Below, piece after piece: positions 8,908-18,036 of a DNA stretch of 64,000 nucleotides. Source of the stretch: Senegalia massiliensis (GTDB taxonomy: Bacteria; Bacillota; Clostridia; Tissierellales; SIT17); NCBI RefSeq assembly GCF_900626135.1, contig NZ_LR130785.1, positions 1,645,241 through 1,709,240 on the forward strand. Direction: 5' to 3'. The notes under the pieces were generated by a model, which saw only the letters and a list, made by a program, of their open reading frames with translations, was not told the origin of the DNA and did not search any database. The position numbers and the translations under genes were made by a program. How positions within the stretch are numbered: the first letter of the stretch is position 1; each line of letters starts with the position of its first letter.

Positions 8908-9915
8908 ATGAGTCCAAAGCAATATTTATCAGGTAAAGAAAAGGCAGCAATATTATTAATAAGTTTAGGGCCTGAAAAATCAGCAGAAATATTTAAACAT
9001 TTAAATGAAGAGGAAATTGAAGAATTAACATTAGAGATAGCAAATATGAGAAAGGTATCCCCTGAAGATAAAGAGAAAACTGTAGAAGACTTTTATCAAA
9101 TGTGTTTAGCTCAAGAATATATATCTGAAGGTGGAATTAATTATGCTAAAGATGTTTTAGAAAGAGCACTTGGAGGACAACAGGCGCTAAATATTATAAA
9201 CAAACTAACAACTTCCCTTCAAGTTAGACCTTTTGAATTTATTAGAAAGGCTGATCCTGGACAACTATTAAATTATATTCAGAATGAACATCCTCAAACA
9301 ATAGCGTTGATTCTTTCTTATTTGTCTCCAAGTCAATCAGGACAAATATTATCTAATCTAAGTAGTAATAAGCAATCAGAAGTAGCAAAGAGAATTGCGC
9401 TTATGGACAGAACATCTCCTGAGATTATAAAAGAAGTAGAAAGAATACTTGAAAGTAAATTTTCAAATATGGTTAGTCAAGATTATACTTCAGCAGGGGG
9501 AATAGAATCAATTGTTTCTATTTTAAATTCTGTTGATAGAGGGACAGAAAAATATATAATGGAAGAATTAGAATTAGATGATGTAGAGCTATCTGAAGAA
9601 ATAAGAAAAAGAATGTTTGTGTTTGAAGATATAGTTAATTTAGATAGTAAGTCTATTCAAAGGTTTATCAGAGAGATTGATAATAGTGAATGGTCTATAG
9701 CTTTAAAAGGTGCTAGTGAAGAAGTGAAAGAAGTTATTTTTGCTAATATGTCTAAACGATTAGTTGAAATTATAAAGGAAGATATGGAGTTTATGGGTCC
9801 TGTAAGACTTAAAGATATCGAAGAATCTCAGCAAAATATTGTTAGTGTAATTAGAAAGCTTGAAGATGCTGGAGAAATTATTACTCCAAGGGGAGGAGAT
9901 GAAGTAATTGTCTAG
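8908..9915 (+). CDS. fliG: Flagellar motor switch protein FliG
   Basis: Rotor component that contacts FliF, FliM and the stator. The protein is 335 aa from ATG 8908. N-domain LSGKEKAAILLISLGPEKSA, middle-domain NEHPQTIALILSYL, and the C-domain containing FVFEDIVNLDSKSIQRFIRE and the charged torque helix region are all present. GTG 8899 is also in frame but sits in the ribosome binding site AGAGGTGG, so ATG 8908 is chosen. The 3' end overlaps fliH by 8 bp. Confidence 0.96.
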   Translation: MSPKQYLSGKEKAAILLISLGPEKSAEIFKHLNEEEIEELTLEIANMRKVSPEDKEKTVEDFYQMCLAQEYISEGGINYAKDVLERALGGQQALNIINKLTTSLQVRPFEFIRKADPGQLLNYIQNEHPQTIALILSYLSPSQSGQILSNLSSNKQSEVAKRIALMDRTSPEIIKEVERILESKFSNMVSQDYTSAGGIESIVSILNSVDRGTEKYIMEELELDDVELSEEIRKRMFVFEDIVNLDSKSIQRFIREIDNSEWSIALKGASEEVKEVIFANMSKRLVEIIKEDMEFMGPVRLKDIEESQQNIVSVIRKLEDAGEIITPRGGDEVIV

Positions 9916-10663
9916 AATTATAAAGTCTCCTTTAGTATCAGAAATTTATAATCAGAGAACAAATAAAAAAAGCAGTGAAAATGAAGTAAAAGAAATGGAG
10001 AATTTCAAGAAAAATATTATAAAAGATACATTACTTAAACAAAAGAACATATTAGAAAAAGCTAACATTAATGCTCAGGACATTATTAGTAAAGCTGAAG
10101 AACGGTCAAAAAAAATGTTAGAAGAAAACAATAAAAAAGGAATTCAATTATTAGAGGATTATAAAAAACAAGGATATAATGATGGCTTTGAACAAGGATA
10201 TAAAAAAGGTTATGAGGAAGGTAATGAAGAGTCAAATTTATTGATACAAGAAGCTTTATCTATTAAAAATGAAAATTTGAATCGAAGGAGAGAATTATTA
10301 TCAGATTTAGAAAAAAATATAATAGACCTTGTAATAGATTCTTGTTACAAAATTATCAATAGATTGTATGAAGATGATAAAGAAATTATTTTATCAATTA
10401 TTCAAAAGGGACTTGATAATCTAACTAATACAAAAAGGTTAATAATAAAAACTAGCAGTGATGATTTTGATTTCTTAGATATGTATAAAGAAAAGATTCT
10501 ATCTATGGCGCACAATGTAGAAGAAGTTGATATTGTACTAGATAAGAACTTAAAAAAAGGTGGTATAATTTTAGAAACCTTAAATGGTAGTGTAGATGTA
10601 AGTATAGATACACAGCTAGAGAAATTAAAGTTGATTTTAAAAGATCTATTAGATAGTGAGTGA
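9908..10663 (+). CDS. fliH: Flagellar assembly protein FliH
   Basis: Regulator and stator-like partner of the export ATPase FliI. The protein is 251 aa. A long charged coiled coil (about residues 25-95) contains glycine-spaced repeats (GYNDGFEQGYKKGYEEGNEE) characteristic of FliH GxxxG segments, followed by a C-terminal domain resembling V/F-ATPase peripheral stalk subunits (KGGIILETLNGSVDVSIDTQ). The TTG start lies inside the end of fliG, suggesting translational coupling. fliI follows after 6 bp. Confidence 0.9.
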   Translation: MSRIIKSPLVSEIYNQRTNKKSSENEVKEMENFKKNIIKDTLLKQKNILEKANINAQDIISKAEERSKKMLEENNKKGIQLLEDYKKQGYNDGFEQGYKKGYEEGNEESNLLIQEALSIKNENLNRRRELLSDLEKNIIDLVIDSCYKIINRLYEDDKEIILSIIQKGLDNLTNTKRLIIKTSSDDFDFLDMYKEKILSMAHNVEEVDIVLDKNLKKGGIILETLNGSVDVSIDTQLEKLKLILKDLLDSE

Positions 10664-10669
10664 TGTTTT

Positions 10670-11980
10670 ATGATAAATCTTGAAAAATATAAAAAAGAGA
10701 TACATAGAAATGAATTTATAAAATATAGAGGTGAAGTAACTAAAATCACTGGTCTTACAGTTGAAGCTAATGGCCCTTTATCCAAAATTGGAGAGTTATG
10801 TTATATTTATCCGTATAATAAAACTATACCAATAATGAGTGAAGTTGTAGGGTTTAAAGAAGAGAGAATATTATTAATGCCTCTTGGAGAAATGGAAGGT
10901 ATTGGACCTGGAAGTACTGTAGTTGCTACTGGGGATTCATTGAAAGTTGGAGTATCTTATGAGTTAGTTGGAAGAGTACTAGATGGGATGGGTAATCCAA
11001 TAGATGGTAAGGGTCCACTAAAAATTAAAACTAAATATCCAGTTTCAAATCTTCCACCAAATCCATTAGATAGAAACAAGATAACTGAAGTATTACCTCT
11101 AGGAATAAAGGCAATAGACGGCATGTTAACTTGTGGCAAAGGTCAAAGGATAGGGATATTTGCAGGTAGTGGAGTTGGCAAGAGTACTTTAATGGGAATG
11201 ATTGCAAGAAATGCTTCATCTGATGTGAATGTTATAGGTTTAATTGGTGAGAGAGGAAGAGAAGTAAGAGAGTTTATTGAGAATGATTTAAAGGAAGAAG
11301 GACTTGAGAGAACAGTATTGGTAGTGGCAACGTCTGATCAACCTGCATTAGTGAGGATGAAAGGTGCCCTTTTAACTACTGCTATTGCTGAGTACTTTAG
11401 AGATAATGGTGAGAATGTAATGTTATTAATGGATTCTCTTACAAGATTTGCTATGGCACAAAGAGAAGTTGGACTAGCTATAGGAGAACCTCCAGTAACT
11501 AGAGGTTTTACTCCTTCCGTTTTTGCTGTATTACCTAGATTACTTGAAAGAGCAGGAAATTCTGATAAAGGGACAATTACAGCTTTATATACCGTATTAG
11601 TAGATGGAGATGATATGAACGAGCCTATAACAGACACTGTAAGGGGTATCTTAGATGGACATATTGTACTTTCAAGAGATTTCGCAAATAAAAATCATTA
11701 TCCAGCAATAGATGTATTAGCAAGTATCAGCAGGGTTATGCCTAATATTGTTAATGAAGATCATAAAAATATTTCTAATGAGTTAAAGGATATATTGGCA
11801 ACTTATAAATCATCAGAGGATTTAATAAACATAGGTGCTTATAAATCAGGTTCAAATGGGAAAATTGATAGATCTATAAAATTAATAGATAATATAAATT
11901 CATTTTTAAAACAAGATGTTTTGGAGAATTTTTCTTATGATAATGTTATAGATATGATGAAAAATATTATAAATAAGTAA
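10670..11980 (+). CDS. fliI: Flagellar export ATPase FliI
   Basis: F1-beta-like ATPase that energises flagellar protein export. The 436-aa protein has Walker A GIFAGSGVGKSTLMG at about residues 161-175, VIGLIGERGREVREFIE, Walker B VMLLMDSLTRFAMAQRE, and the ISRVMPNIV region near the C-terminus. Length matches the family. The order fliH-fliI-fliJ is the standard export ATPase cassette. Confidence 0.97.
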   Translation: MINLEKYKKEIHRNEFIKYRGEVTKITGLTVEANGPLSKIGELCYIYPYNKTIPIMSEVVGFKEERILLMPLGEMEGIGPGSTVVATGDSLKVGVSYELVGRVLDGMGNPIDGKGPLKIKTKYPVSNLPPNPLDRNKITEVLPLGIKAIDGMLTCGKGQRIGIFAGSGVGKSTLMGMIARNASSDVNVIGLIGERGREVREFIENDLKEEGLERTVLVVATSDQPALVRMKGALLTTAIAEYFRDNGENVMLLMDSLTRFAMAQREVGLAIGEPPVTRGFTPSVFAVLPRLLERAGNSDKGTITALYTVLVDGDDMNEPITDTVRGILDGHIVLSRDFANKNHYPAIDVLASISRVMPNIVNEDHKNISNELKDILATYKSSEDLINIGAYKSGSNGKIDRSIKLIDNINSFLKQDVLENFSYDNVIDMMKNIINK

Positions 11981-11996
11981 AGTGGGTGACTAAAAT

Positions 11997-12434
11997 ATGG
12001 GAAATTATAATTATAAGTTGCAAACTGTTTTAGATTTTAAGTCTTCTGTACAAGATCAAATGATGTTAAAGTATAGTAATGCTAAAAAAGAGCTAGAAAA
12101 TTCTGAGAAAAGATTAAACGAATTTCTAGAAGATAAAAGAAAAATTGAAAACGAAAAAGATAATTTAGATTATATTAAGACTATAAAAGATTTAAAAAAT
12201 TATAATTCATATATAGAACAATCAAATTATAAAATAAATAATCAAAAGAAAATGATCAATGACGTAAAAGAGGAAGTAAATGAAGCAAAAGATAATTTAA
12301 TAACGGCATCAAAAGATAAGAAGGTGTTTGAAAAATTAAAGGAGAATGATTACAAAAAACATTTAAATTTAATGAAAAAAAAGGAATCTATTACAGTTGA
12401 TGAAATTGTAACGTTTATTAGTTGTAATAATTAA
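11997..12434 (+). CDS. fliJ: Flagellar export chaperone FliJ
   Basis: Small coiled-coil protein that sits in the FliI hexamer like the gamma stalk of F1-ATPase. The 145-aa sequence is almost entirely helical and charged, begins YNYKLQTVLDFKSSVQDQMM (the recognisable FliJ start) and has heptad-like patterning throughout. GGGTGACT precedes the ATG. The identity rests on composition, length and its place after fliI. Its stop codon TAA shares a base with an ATG of the next gene. Confidence 0.88.
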   Translation: MGNYNYKLQTVLDFKSSVQDQMMLKYSNAKKELENSEKRLNEFLEDKRKIENEKDNLDYIKTIKDLKNYNSYIEQSNYKINNQKKMINDVKEEVNEAKDNLITASKDKKVFEKLKENDYKKHLNLMKKKESITVDEIVTFISCNN

Positions 12435-12445
12435 TGGGTGATTAT

Positions 12446-13609
12446 ATGAAAAATGAAGGTATAAAAAAAGGATTTAAAATATTAATAGTTATAGTTATTG
12501 TTTTTATAGTTATACCTATTACATCATTAGCAATTTTATATAGCACTAATAGAGATTTTAAGATGGAAGCTAATAAATATCTAAGAATAATCCCTGGACC
12601 TATAGGTAATTATTTTAATCAATATCCTACAACAGCTGAAGCCAATGACAAAGTTTTTTATATTGCAGAATACTACAATGCAATTAGTGAAGAAAGTGCT
12701 GCAGACAAATTATTTATAGTAAAAAAAGATAATGAAGAACTATATTATCAAATAGTTCAAGCTATGAATAAAATCTCACCAGAAAAAACAGAAGAAACTA
12801 TAAAAAAAGTTAGAAATATTGAATTAAGAAAAGATCCTTTAATCTCTGTTTATGATGAAATAGACTCTGAAAAAAAAGATGAATTAAAAGAAGATATTAA
12901 AAAGATTGAAAGTAAAGAGTTACTAGTTGCTAAAAAGATAATATTAGAGTATTATAATGATCAAAATTTTCAAAGGGTAAATGATATATTTGAAAATATT
13001 TCAACATCTAAAACCATAGATCTATTATATTATTTTAATGAAGATATTTATGATTATATACTTAACAACTTAGAAAAAAGTAAAGCTATAGAAGTAAATA
13101 TTGGATTGACAGAGAAAGAGTTAGAATATGAAAAATTACTTAGACAAAGTGAAATTTATCAGGTCAATAAAGTAAGTGATACAATTAAAGAAATTGGAAA
13201 TGATGATAATTATAATTTAAATCAACTAGCTATTATTTATTTGAATCTTACTATTGATAAGGCAGCTAACGTACTTGTAGAAATAGATGATGATGAGTTT
13301 CAAAAAGAACTTTTTACAGAAATGAGAAATATTGAATTGCTTAATGAGGAATTAGATTCAAAAATTGTAAAATTGGCCAGTAAGATTGAAGATATTAAAA
13401 AGTATAAAACTAAAATTGAAGATTTAGTTAAAGTGTATCAAAAAATGGATAGCGAATCTCTTTCTGTAATAATTGAAGATTTATTTAAAGAAAATAGCAA
13501 ATTAGTAGTTGATGTATTAGATAAAATGAATGAGAAAAAAGTAGCTGAAATACTTAGTTTTATTGATTCAGATACTGCAAATCAGATATCTAAACAATTA
13601 ACTACATAA
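12446..13609 (+). CDS. MotE/YlxF-like membrane-anchored protein with C-terminal MgtE-N-like repeat
   Basis: The protein is 387 aa with one N-terminal transmembrane helix (about residues 10-33, VIVIVFIVIPITSLAILY) and a long acidic, helical extracytoplasmic region. The C-terminus (residues about 320-387, VYQKMDSESLSVIIEDLF and VLDKMNEKKVAEILSFID) resembles the MgtE N-domain helical repeats found in MotE/YlxF. The position between fliJ and fliK is that of ylxF in Bacillus, but it is nearly twice as long as the roughly 200-aa YlxF. MotE of rhizobia assists MotC stability; the role here is unknown and a stator or export accessory function is inference. ATG 12446 after GGGTGA is preferred over ATG 12434. 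Confidence 0.7.
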   Translation: MKNEGIKKGFKILIVIVIVFIVIPITSLAILYSTNRDFKMEANKYLRIIPGPIGNYFNQYPTTAEANDKVFYIAEYYNAISEESAADKLFIVKKDNEELYYQIVQAMNKISPEKTEETIKKVRNIELRKDPLISVYDEIDSEKKDELKEDIKKIESKELLVAKKIILEYYNDQNFQRVNDIFENISTSKTIDLLYYFNEDIYDYILNNLEKSKAIEVNIGLTEKELEYEKLLRQSEIYQVNKVSDTIKEIGNDDNYNLNQLAIIYLNLTIDKAANVLVEIDDDEFQKELFTEMRNIELLNEELDSKIVKLASKIEDIKKYKTKIEDLVKVYQKMDSESLSVIIEDLFKENSKLVVDVLDKMNEKKVAEILSFIDSDTANQISKQLTT

Positions 13610-13627
13610 TTAATATATTGAAAGGGG

Positions 13628-14902
13628 GTGAATAGAATAGAGGGTATTAATTTAATTCCAAATAAAAATCTAATAAAAACTGATGGAGGTAAACAAAAAA
13701 AATCAGAAGAAAAGGATTCTAATTTTTATAATTTATTAAATGAGCAAGTAGATTCTAATGAAAATAATAAATTAAAAAAATATGAATTTAAACTTGATGA
13801 GAAAAAGAGTAATAAAGAAAAAGATGAAATTAAAAATACAGATATCTTTTTTGTTACTAATTTCAATGCTCAGACAGAAGATTCTTTAGAATTTAATTTT
13901 CAAAGTAAAGACGAAGTGATTATATCAAAAGAAATATTAGAAGAAATTAATATGTTAATGGAAAACTTAAATTTAAAAGAAACTAATAACGACAAAATGA
14001 ATATTATGCAAAAAATAAAAGAATTAGTTTTGAATATGGAAACAATTAATCTTGATGATATTTCAATTTCTAAAGAAATACAACCACTTTTAAAACAATT
14101 AGATGGAAAAATATCAGTAACAGAAGGATCAAATGATACTTTATTTATTGAAAATGAATTAAACAAAATATTAAAAGAATTAAATACTAAACTTAACTTA
14201 GAACAAAATAAAGTCAGTAAAATAGAAGAAAATATTAAAAAAGAAGTTGAAAATTATAATTTAGTAAATAATGAACTTAATGAAAAAGAGCAATCAAAGT
14301 CTAATATTTATACTTTTGAAAAAGATATAAACTTAGATAAACAACCTAAATCTCAAAATAATATTGTCGATGAAAATATTATTTTGAAACAAGACAATAT
14401 TGATCTAAACAAAAATATTATGAATGTAACTAAGGTTACAAGCAAAGATAATCTTTCATCTAACATTATGGAAAAATATAATATACTAGAACAAATTAAT
14501 TCAAATATTAAATTCATTGATAATGAAGGTGTCAAAATAGCAAGAATAAATTTGAATCCAGAATCATTAGGAAAAATAATGATAAAATTAGATATGGATG
14601 AAGGTAATATTATAGGAAGAATATTAGTTGAGAATACAGATGTTAAAAATTTATTAGAAAATAATATAAATAGTTTAAAAGAAACTTTTTCTTCAAAAGG
14701 TATCTTATTAAAAGAAATGAATGTAACAGTTGGGCAAGAAAGCTTTTCTAATGGAGATCAACAGAATTTTTTCAAAAAATATTATTCTAAAAGAAAAAAC
14801 AAATCTAATTTGGAGAAAGATGAAAGCGAGTATGAAGAATTAATATTTAATAATTATGGTAGAGATTATATTGTAAATGGTTCTTTAGATATAAAAGCAT
14901 AA
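13628..14902 (+). CDS. fliK: Flagellar hook-length control protein FliK
   Basis: Secreted ruler that ends hook growth and switches export specificity. The protein is 424 aa: a long low-complexity Lys/Glu/Asn-rich N-terminal part, which is typical, and the conserved C-terminal domain at about residues 300-375 ([39 protein letters not shown]). The start is uncertain: GTG 13628 directly abuts the strong Shine-Dalgarno AAAGGGGGTGA. An AUA codon at 13637 has ideal spacing, and no ATG, TTG or GTG lies nearby in frame. Coordinates use GTG. Confidence 0.88.
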   Translation: MNRIEGINLIPNKNLIKTDGGKQKKSEEKDSNFYNLLNEQVDSNENNKLKKYEFKLDEKKSNKEKDEIKNTDIFFVTNFNAQTEDSLEFNFQSKDEVIISKEILEEINMLMENLNLKETNNDKMNIMQKIKELVLNMETINLDDISISKEIQPLLKQLDGKISVTEGSNDTLFIENELNKILKELNTKLNLEQNKVSKIEENIKKEVENYNLVNNELNEKEQSKSNIYTFEKDINLDKQPKSQNNIVDENIILKQDNIDLNKNIMNVTKVTSKDNLSSNIMEKYNILEQINSNIKFIDNEGVKIARINLNPESLGKIMIKLDMDEGNIIGRILVENTDVKNLLENNINSLKETFSSKGILLKEMNVTVGQESFSNGDQQNFFKKYYSKRKNKSNLEKDESEYEELIFNNYGRDYIVNGSLDIKA

Positions 14903-14912
14903 GGAGGAAATT

Positions 14913-15266
14913 ATGAGTGTAAATAGTACGAACAATTATGTAAACAATACAAGTAATTATAGTAACAATACTAAAAATGCTAAAAATACTTTAAATAATA
15001 GTAGTATGTTAGGAAAAGATTCTTTTTTACAACTGTTAGTTACACAAATTAAGAATCAAGATCCTTTAAAACCATTGGAAGATAAAGAATTTATAGCACA
15101 GATGGCTCAATTTAGTGCTTTAGAACAAACACAGAATTTAAATATAACAATGCAAAATTCACAAAATAATATTATTCAAGAAATCAAAGAAATCAAAGAA
15201 GCATTAGAAGAAATTAAAGATGGATATGAAAATGTAGATGGAGACGGAGATGAAGATACCATCTAA
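14913..15266 (+). CDS. flgD: Flagellar hook capping protein FlgD (short form)
   Basis: Scaffold cap needed for hook polymerisation. The 117-aa protein holds only the N-terminal FlgD module, with the signature [20 protein letters not shown] followed by [18 protein letters not shown], then a short acidic tail. The Ig-like/Tudor-like region of enterobacterial FlgD (about 230 aa) is absent. Short FlgD proteins occur in other Firmicutes, so this is probably functional. It starts at ATG after AAGGAGG, 10 bp downstream of fliK. Confidence 0.92.
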   Translation: MSVNSTNNYVNNTSNYSNNTKNAKNTLNNSSMLGKDSFLQLLVTQIKNQDPLKPLEDKEFIAQMAQFSALEQTQNLNITMQNSQNNIIQEIKEIKEALEEIKDGYENVDGDGDEDTI

Positions 15267-15280
15267 TATGGAGTGAAAAA

Positions 15281-15637
15281 ATGAAAACATACAATATACA
15301 TCATGTTAATCAAAAAGTTCATCAAAAAAATAATAAAAATTTAAAAAGTAATATTTCTTTTGAGGATGTATTAGATAATATAAATAACATAAAATTTTCA
15401 AAACATGCTATGAAAAGAATAGATGATAGAAATATATCTATAGATAAGAAAGATGTAGAAAAAATTAATACTGCTATAAATAATGCAAGAGAAAAAGGTA
15501 TAGATCAAGCTTTGATTTTAATGGATAATAAAGCATTTATAGCTAGTGTTACTAAAAATACAATAATTACAACTATTAATAGAAATAATTTAAAAGATAA
15601 TGTTTTTACAAATATTGATGGAGCCGTGATTATATAG
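15281..15637 (+). CDS. Flagellar operon protein, TIGR02530/DUF3766 family
   Basis: The 118-aa protein has a conserved block FSKHAMKRIDDRNISIDKKD and ends with IDGAVII, the pattern of the TIGR02530 flagellar operon family that lies between flgD and flgE in many Firmicutes. No signal peptide or membrane segment is seen. Its biochemical role is not established; the fixed gene position suggests help in hook assembly. About 75 bp of non-coding sequence separates it from flgE. Confidence 0.85.
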   Translation: MKTYNIHHVNQKVHQKNNKNLKSNISFEDVLDNINNIKFSKHAMKRIDDRNISIDKKDVEKINTAINNAREKGIDQALILMDNKAFIASVTKNTIITTINRNNLKDNVFTNIDGAVII

Positions 15638-15712
15638 CTGGACCTTAAAGGAAGCTAATAATATCTGATTTATAGAGGATATTACACGGATAAAAAAGGA
15701 GGAAGTTTTAAA

Positions 15713-16996
15713 ATGATGAGTTCAATGTATTCAGGTGTATCAGGTTTAAAGATGCATCAGAAAAAAATGGATGTTATAGGAAATAATATTGCAAATGTAA
15801 ATACTTTAGGGTATAAAAAAGGACAAGTTACTTTCAAAGAAGTATTTAGTCAAACAGTAAAAGGAGCAGGTGGGGCTCAAGGTGGAAAAGGTGGTACAAA
15901 TCCTCAACAAGTTGGATTAGGAGGTCAGTTAGGGTCTATTAATACAATACATACCCAAGGTGCAGTACAAAGAACTGATAATCCTACAGATTTAATGATA
16001 GATCGTGATGGCTATTTTATTATTTCTGATGATGCAAGTTTAAACAATAGGTACTACACAAGAGCAGGAAACTTTGATGTGGATTATAATGGGAATCTTG
16101 TCACTTCAGATGGCTTTAAGGTATTAGGATATGATAATGGTGAATTATCTCCTATACAAATTAATCTTACTGAAACTGTAGAACCAAAAGCATCAAGTTA
16201 TATAGAAATAATAGGGAATTTAGATTCTAGACAAGAAATAAGCACTGGCACAGATCCAGATAATGATGAAATTTACTATACTGATACAATTATAAAAGAT
16301 AGTTTAGGAAATTCTTACAAGGTTAATATGGAATTTAGTAAGGAAAGTGATAATAACTGGAGCTTAAACATAAAAGGTGTAGAGAATATTGACAGTGGAG
16401 ATATGGTACCTATATCAAATGATGTAAGTGATATAAAATTGAACTTTGATAATAATGGTAAACTAATATCAGCTGATAGTTTTGACATTGAGTTTGATAA
16501 TGCTAATGGTATTATATTTGGGACACCAGGTGATAATAAAGTGTCTATTGATTTATCAGGAATAAATCAATATGCAAATGAAAACTCTGCTAAAGGATTT
16601 GATGGAGGTAAAGATGGAAGTTTAGCTGGATATTCATCTGGAGTTCTAAAAGGATTTTCAATTGATAACTTTGGTATTATCACAGGAACATTTACAAATG
16701 GTATAAATAAAAGTTTAGCTCAAATTGGACTAGCAAAATTCGACAATAATGCAGGACTTGAGAAAATTGGTAATAACGCCTATAAAACTACTGCAAATTC
16801 TGGAGAAGCTCAAATTGGTACAGCTTCTAGTAATGGTTTTGGTTCAATTAATGCTGGAGCTCTAGAAATGTCAAATGTAGATTTATCTTTAGAATTTACT
16901 GAAATGATAACTACTCAAAGAGGATTTCAAGCTAATTCTAGAATAATAACTACTTCTGATGAAATGCTTCAAGAATTGGTTAATCTTAAAAGATAA
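15713..16996 (+). CDS. flgE: Flagellar hook protein FlgE
   Basis: Structural subunit of the hook. The 427-aa protein has the N-terminal signature MYSGVSGLKMHQKKMDVIGN followed by NIANVNTLGYK, a FlgE D2-like central region, and the C-terminal FlgBC-type motif FTEMITTQRGFQANSRIITT. A Gly-rich segment AGGAQGGKGGTNPQQVGLGG lies near residues 50-70. The start is ATG-ATG at 15713 with AAAGGAGG upstream. A 10-bp hairpin without a U-tract follows the stop. Confidence 0.96.
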   Translation: MMSSMYSGVSGLKMHQKKMDVIGNNIANVNTLGYKKGQVTFKEVFSQTVKGAGGAQGGKGGTNPQQVGLGGQLGSINTIHTQGAVQRTDNPTDLMIDRDGYFIISDDASLNNRYYTRAGNFDVDYNGNLVTSDGFKVLGYDNGELSPIQINLTETVEPKASSYIEIIGNLDSRQEISTGTDPDNDEIYYTDTIIKDSLGNSYKVNMEFSKESDNNWSLNIKGVENIDSGDMVPISNDVSDIKLNFDNNGKLISADSFDIEFDNANGIIFGTPGDNKVSIDLSGINQYANENSAKGFDGGKDGSLAGYSSGVLKGFSIDNFGIITGTFTNGINKSLAQIGLAKFDNNAGLEKIGNNAYKTTANSGEAQIGTASSNGFGSINAGALEMSNVDLSLEFTEMITTQRGFQANSRIITTSDEMLQELVNLKR

Positions 16997-17000
16997 TATA

Positions 17001-17026
17001 TTGGCCTAGATTAATTTCTAGGCCAA
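17001..17026 (+). repeat. Intra-operon hairpin between flgE and flbD
   Basis: Perfect 10-bp inverted repeat TTGGCCTAGA / TCTAGGCCAA with a TTAATT loop. It is followed by ATAAAAGAGG, so there is no U-tract and it is not a classic terminator. It starts 4 bases after the flgE stop codon and ends before the flbD ribosome binding site. It could protect the highly expressed flgE transcript from 3' decay. Confidence 0.75.
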
Positions 17027-17042
17027 ATAAAAGAGGTGAAGT

Positions 17043-17231
17043 ATGATAGAGTTATCTAGAATAAATGGAGAAATCATTTTTATTAACATTGACCTTATTG
17101 AAATAGTTGAAGAAACTCCAAATACAGTAATTAAGTTAACAAATGGAAATAAATACATAGTTAGAGAAAGTGGGAAAGAAATTATAAATAAGATAATAGC
17201 TTTTAAACAAAAAGTTAAAAAGTTATTATAG
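17043..17231 (+). CDS. flbD: Flagellar FlbD family protein
   Basis: The 62-aa protein matches the short FlbD family found after flgE in Firmicutes and spirochaetes: MIELSRINGEIIFINIDLIE, then EETPNTVIKLTNGNKYIVRES and a basic C-terminus (FKQKVKKLL). It is unrelated to the Caulobacter regulator of the same name. The biochemical function is not established. An AGAGGTG ribosome binding site precedes the ATG, and motA follows after 19 bp. Confidence 0.9.
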   Translation: MIELSRINGEIIFINIDLIEIVEETPNTVIKLTNGNKYIVRESGKEIINKIIAFKQKVKKLL

Positions 17232-17250
17232 GCAAAGTGAGGTGTTAAAT

Positions 17251-18036
17251 TTGGATTTAGGAACAGCTATTGGATTTATACTAGGAATTGTATTTATTAT
17301 ATATGGAATATTACTTTCAGGAGATATAATTACATTTTTAAATTTTGAATCTATATTGATTGTTTTAGGTGGTACCATAGCAGCTACTTTCATAAGTTTT
17401 CCTTTAAACAAGGTAACAGCATCTATTAAAGTTGTTAAAAATGCTTTTACAGATAAAAAAAGTGAACAAGTAGAAATAATAAAGCAAATAATTAATCTAG
17501 CAAATATTGCAAGAAAAGAGGGGTTACTTGCTTTAGAGGACGCCAGTGAAGATTTATCAGATGATTTTTTAAAAAAGGGTATTCTTTTAATAATTGATGG
17601 TACAGATCCAGAACTTGTTAAAAATATTTTGGAGACTGAATTAATATTTATAGAGGATAGACATCTAGAAGGACAAAACATATTTGAAACTATGGCAACT
17701 TTTTCACCAGCATTTGGTATGATAGGTACACTTATTGGACTTATAAACATGTTGCAAGAACTTGATGATCCATCAACTGTAGGACCAAATATGGCAGTTG
17801 CACTTATTACAACTTTTTATGGTACAGTTTTAGCAAATCTTATATTTCAACCTATAGCTAATAAGTTGAAAGGTAGAAGTAAAAAAGAATTAGCTATAAA
17901 AGAAATGATAATTGAAGGACTATTGTCTATTCAAGCAGGAGAAAATCCACGTATTATTGAAGAAAAATTAAATACATTTATAGCTCCAAATATGAGAAAG
18001 AATATTAATGAATTAGGTGAAAGTGAGGTTGCATAA
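17251..18036 (+). CDS. motA: Flagellar motor stator protein MotA
   Basis: Membrane ion-channel subunit that pushes on FliG. The protein is 261 aa from TTG 17251 (DLGTAIGFILGIVFIIYGI). Four transmembrane segments are visible, two near the N-terminus and two around MATFSPAFGMIGTLIGLI and LITTFYGTVLANLIFQPIAN, with the cytoplasmic loop between. GTG 17242 lies within the GAGGTG ribosome binding site and is rejected. The stop TAA overlaps the motB ATG by one base. Proton versus sodium specificity cannot be read with confidence. Confidence 0.95.
   Translation: MDLGTAIGFILGIVFIIYGILLSGDIITFLNFESILIVLGGTIAATFISFPLNKVTASIKVVKNAFTDKKSEQVEIIKQIINLANIARKEGLLALEDASEDLSDDFLKKGILLIIDGTDPELVKNILETELIFIEDRHLEGQNIFETMATFSPAFGMIGTLIGLINMLQELDDPSTVGPNMAVALITTFYGTVLANLIFQPIANKLKGRSKKELAIKEMIIEGLLSIQAGENPRIIEEKLNTFIAPNMRKNINELGESEVA

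Noticed and set aside
14913-15266. flgD as a truncated pseudogene
   Set aside because: Short FlgD proteins are known in Firmicutes, the frame has a strong ribosome binding site and the next gene is in place, so decay is not indicated.
15638-15712. 75-bp gap before flgE as a small RNA or riboswitch
   Set aside because: Only short imperfect pairings (TAATATC/GATATTA, AGCT repeats) are seen; no known motif recognised.
17226-17750. 174-aa open frame on the - strand opposite motA
   Set aside because: Complement of the conserved MotA frame; no independent start signals.
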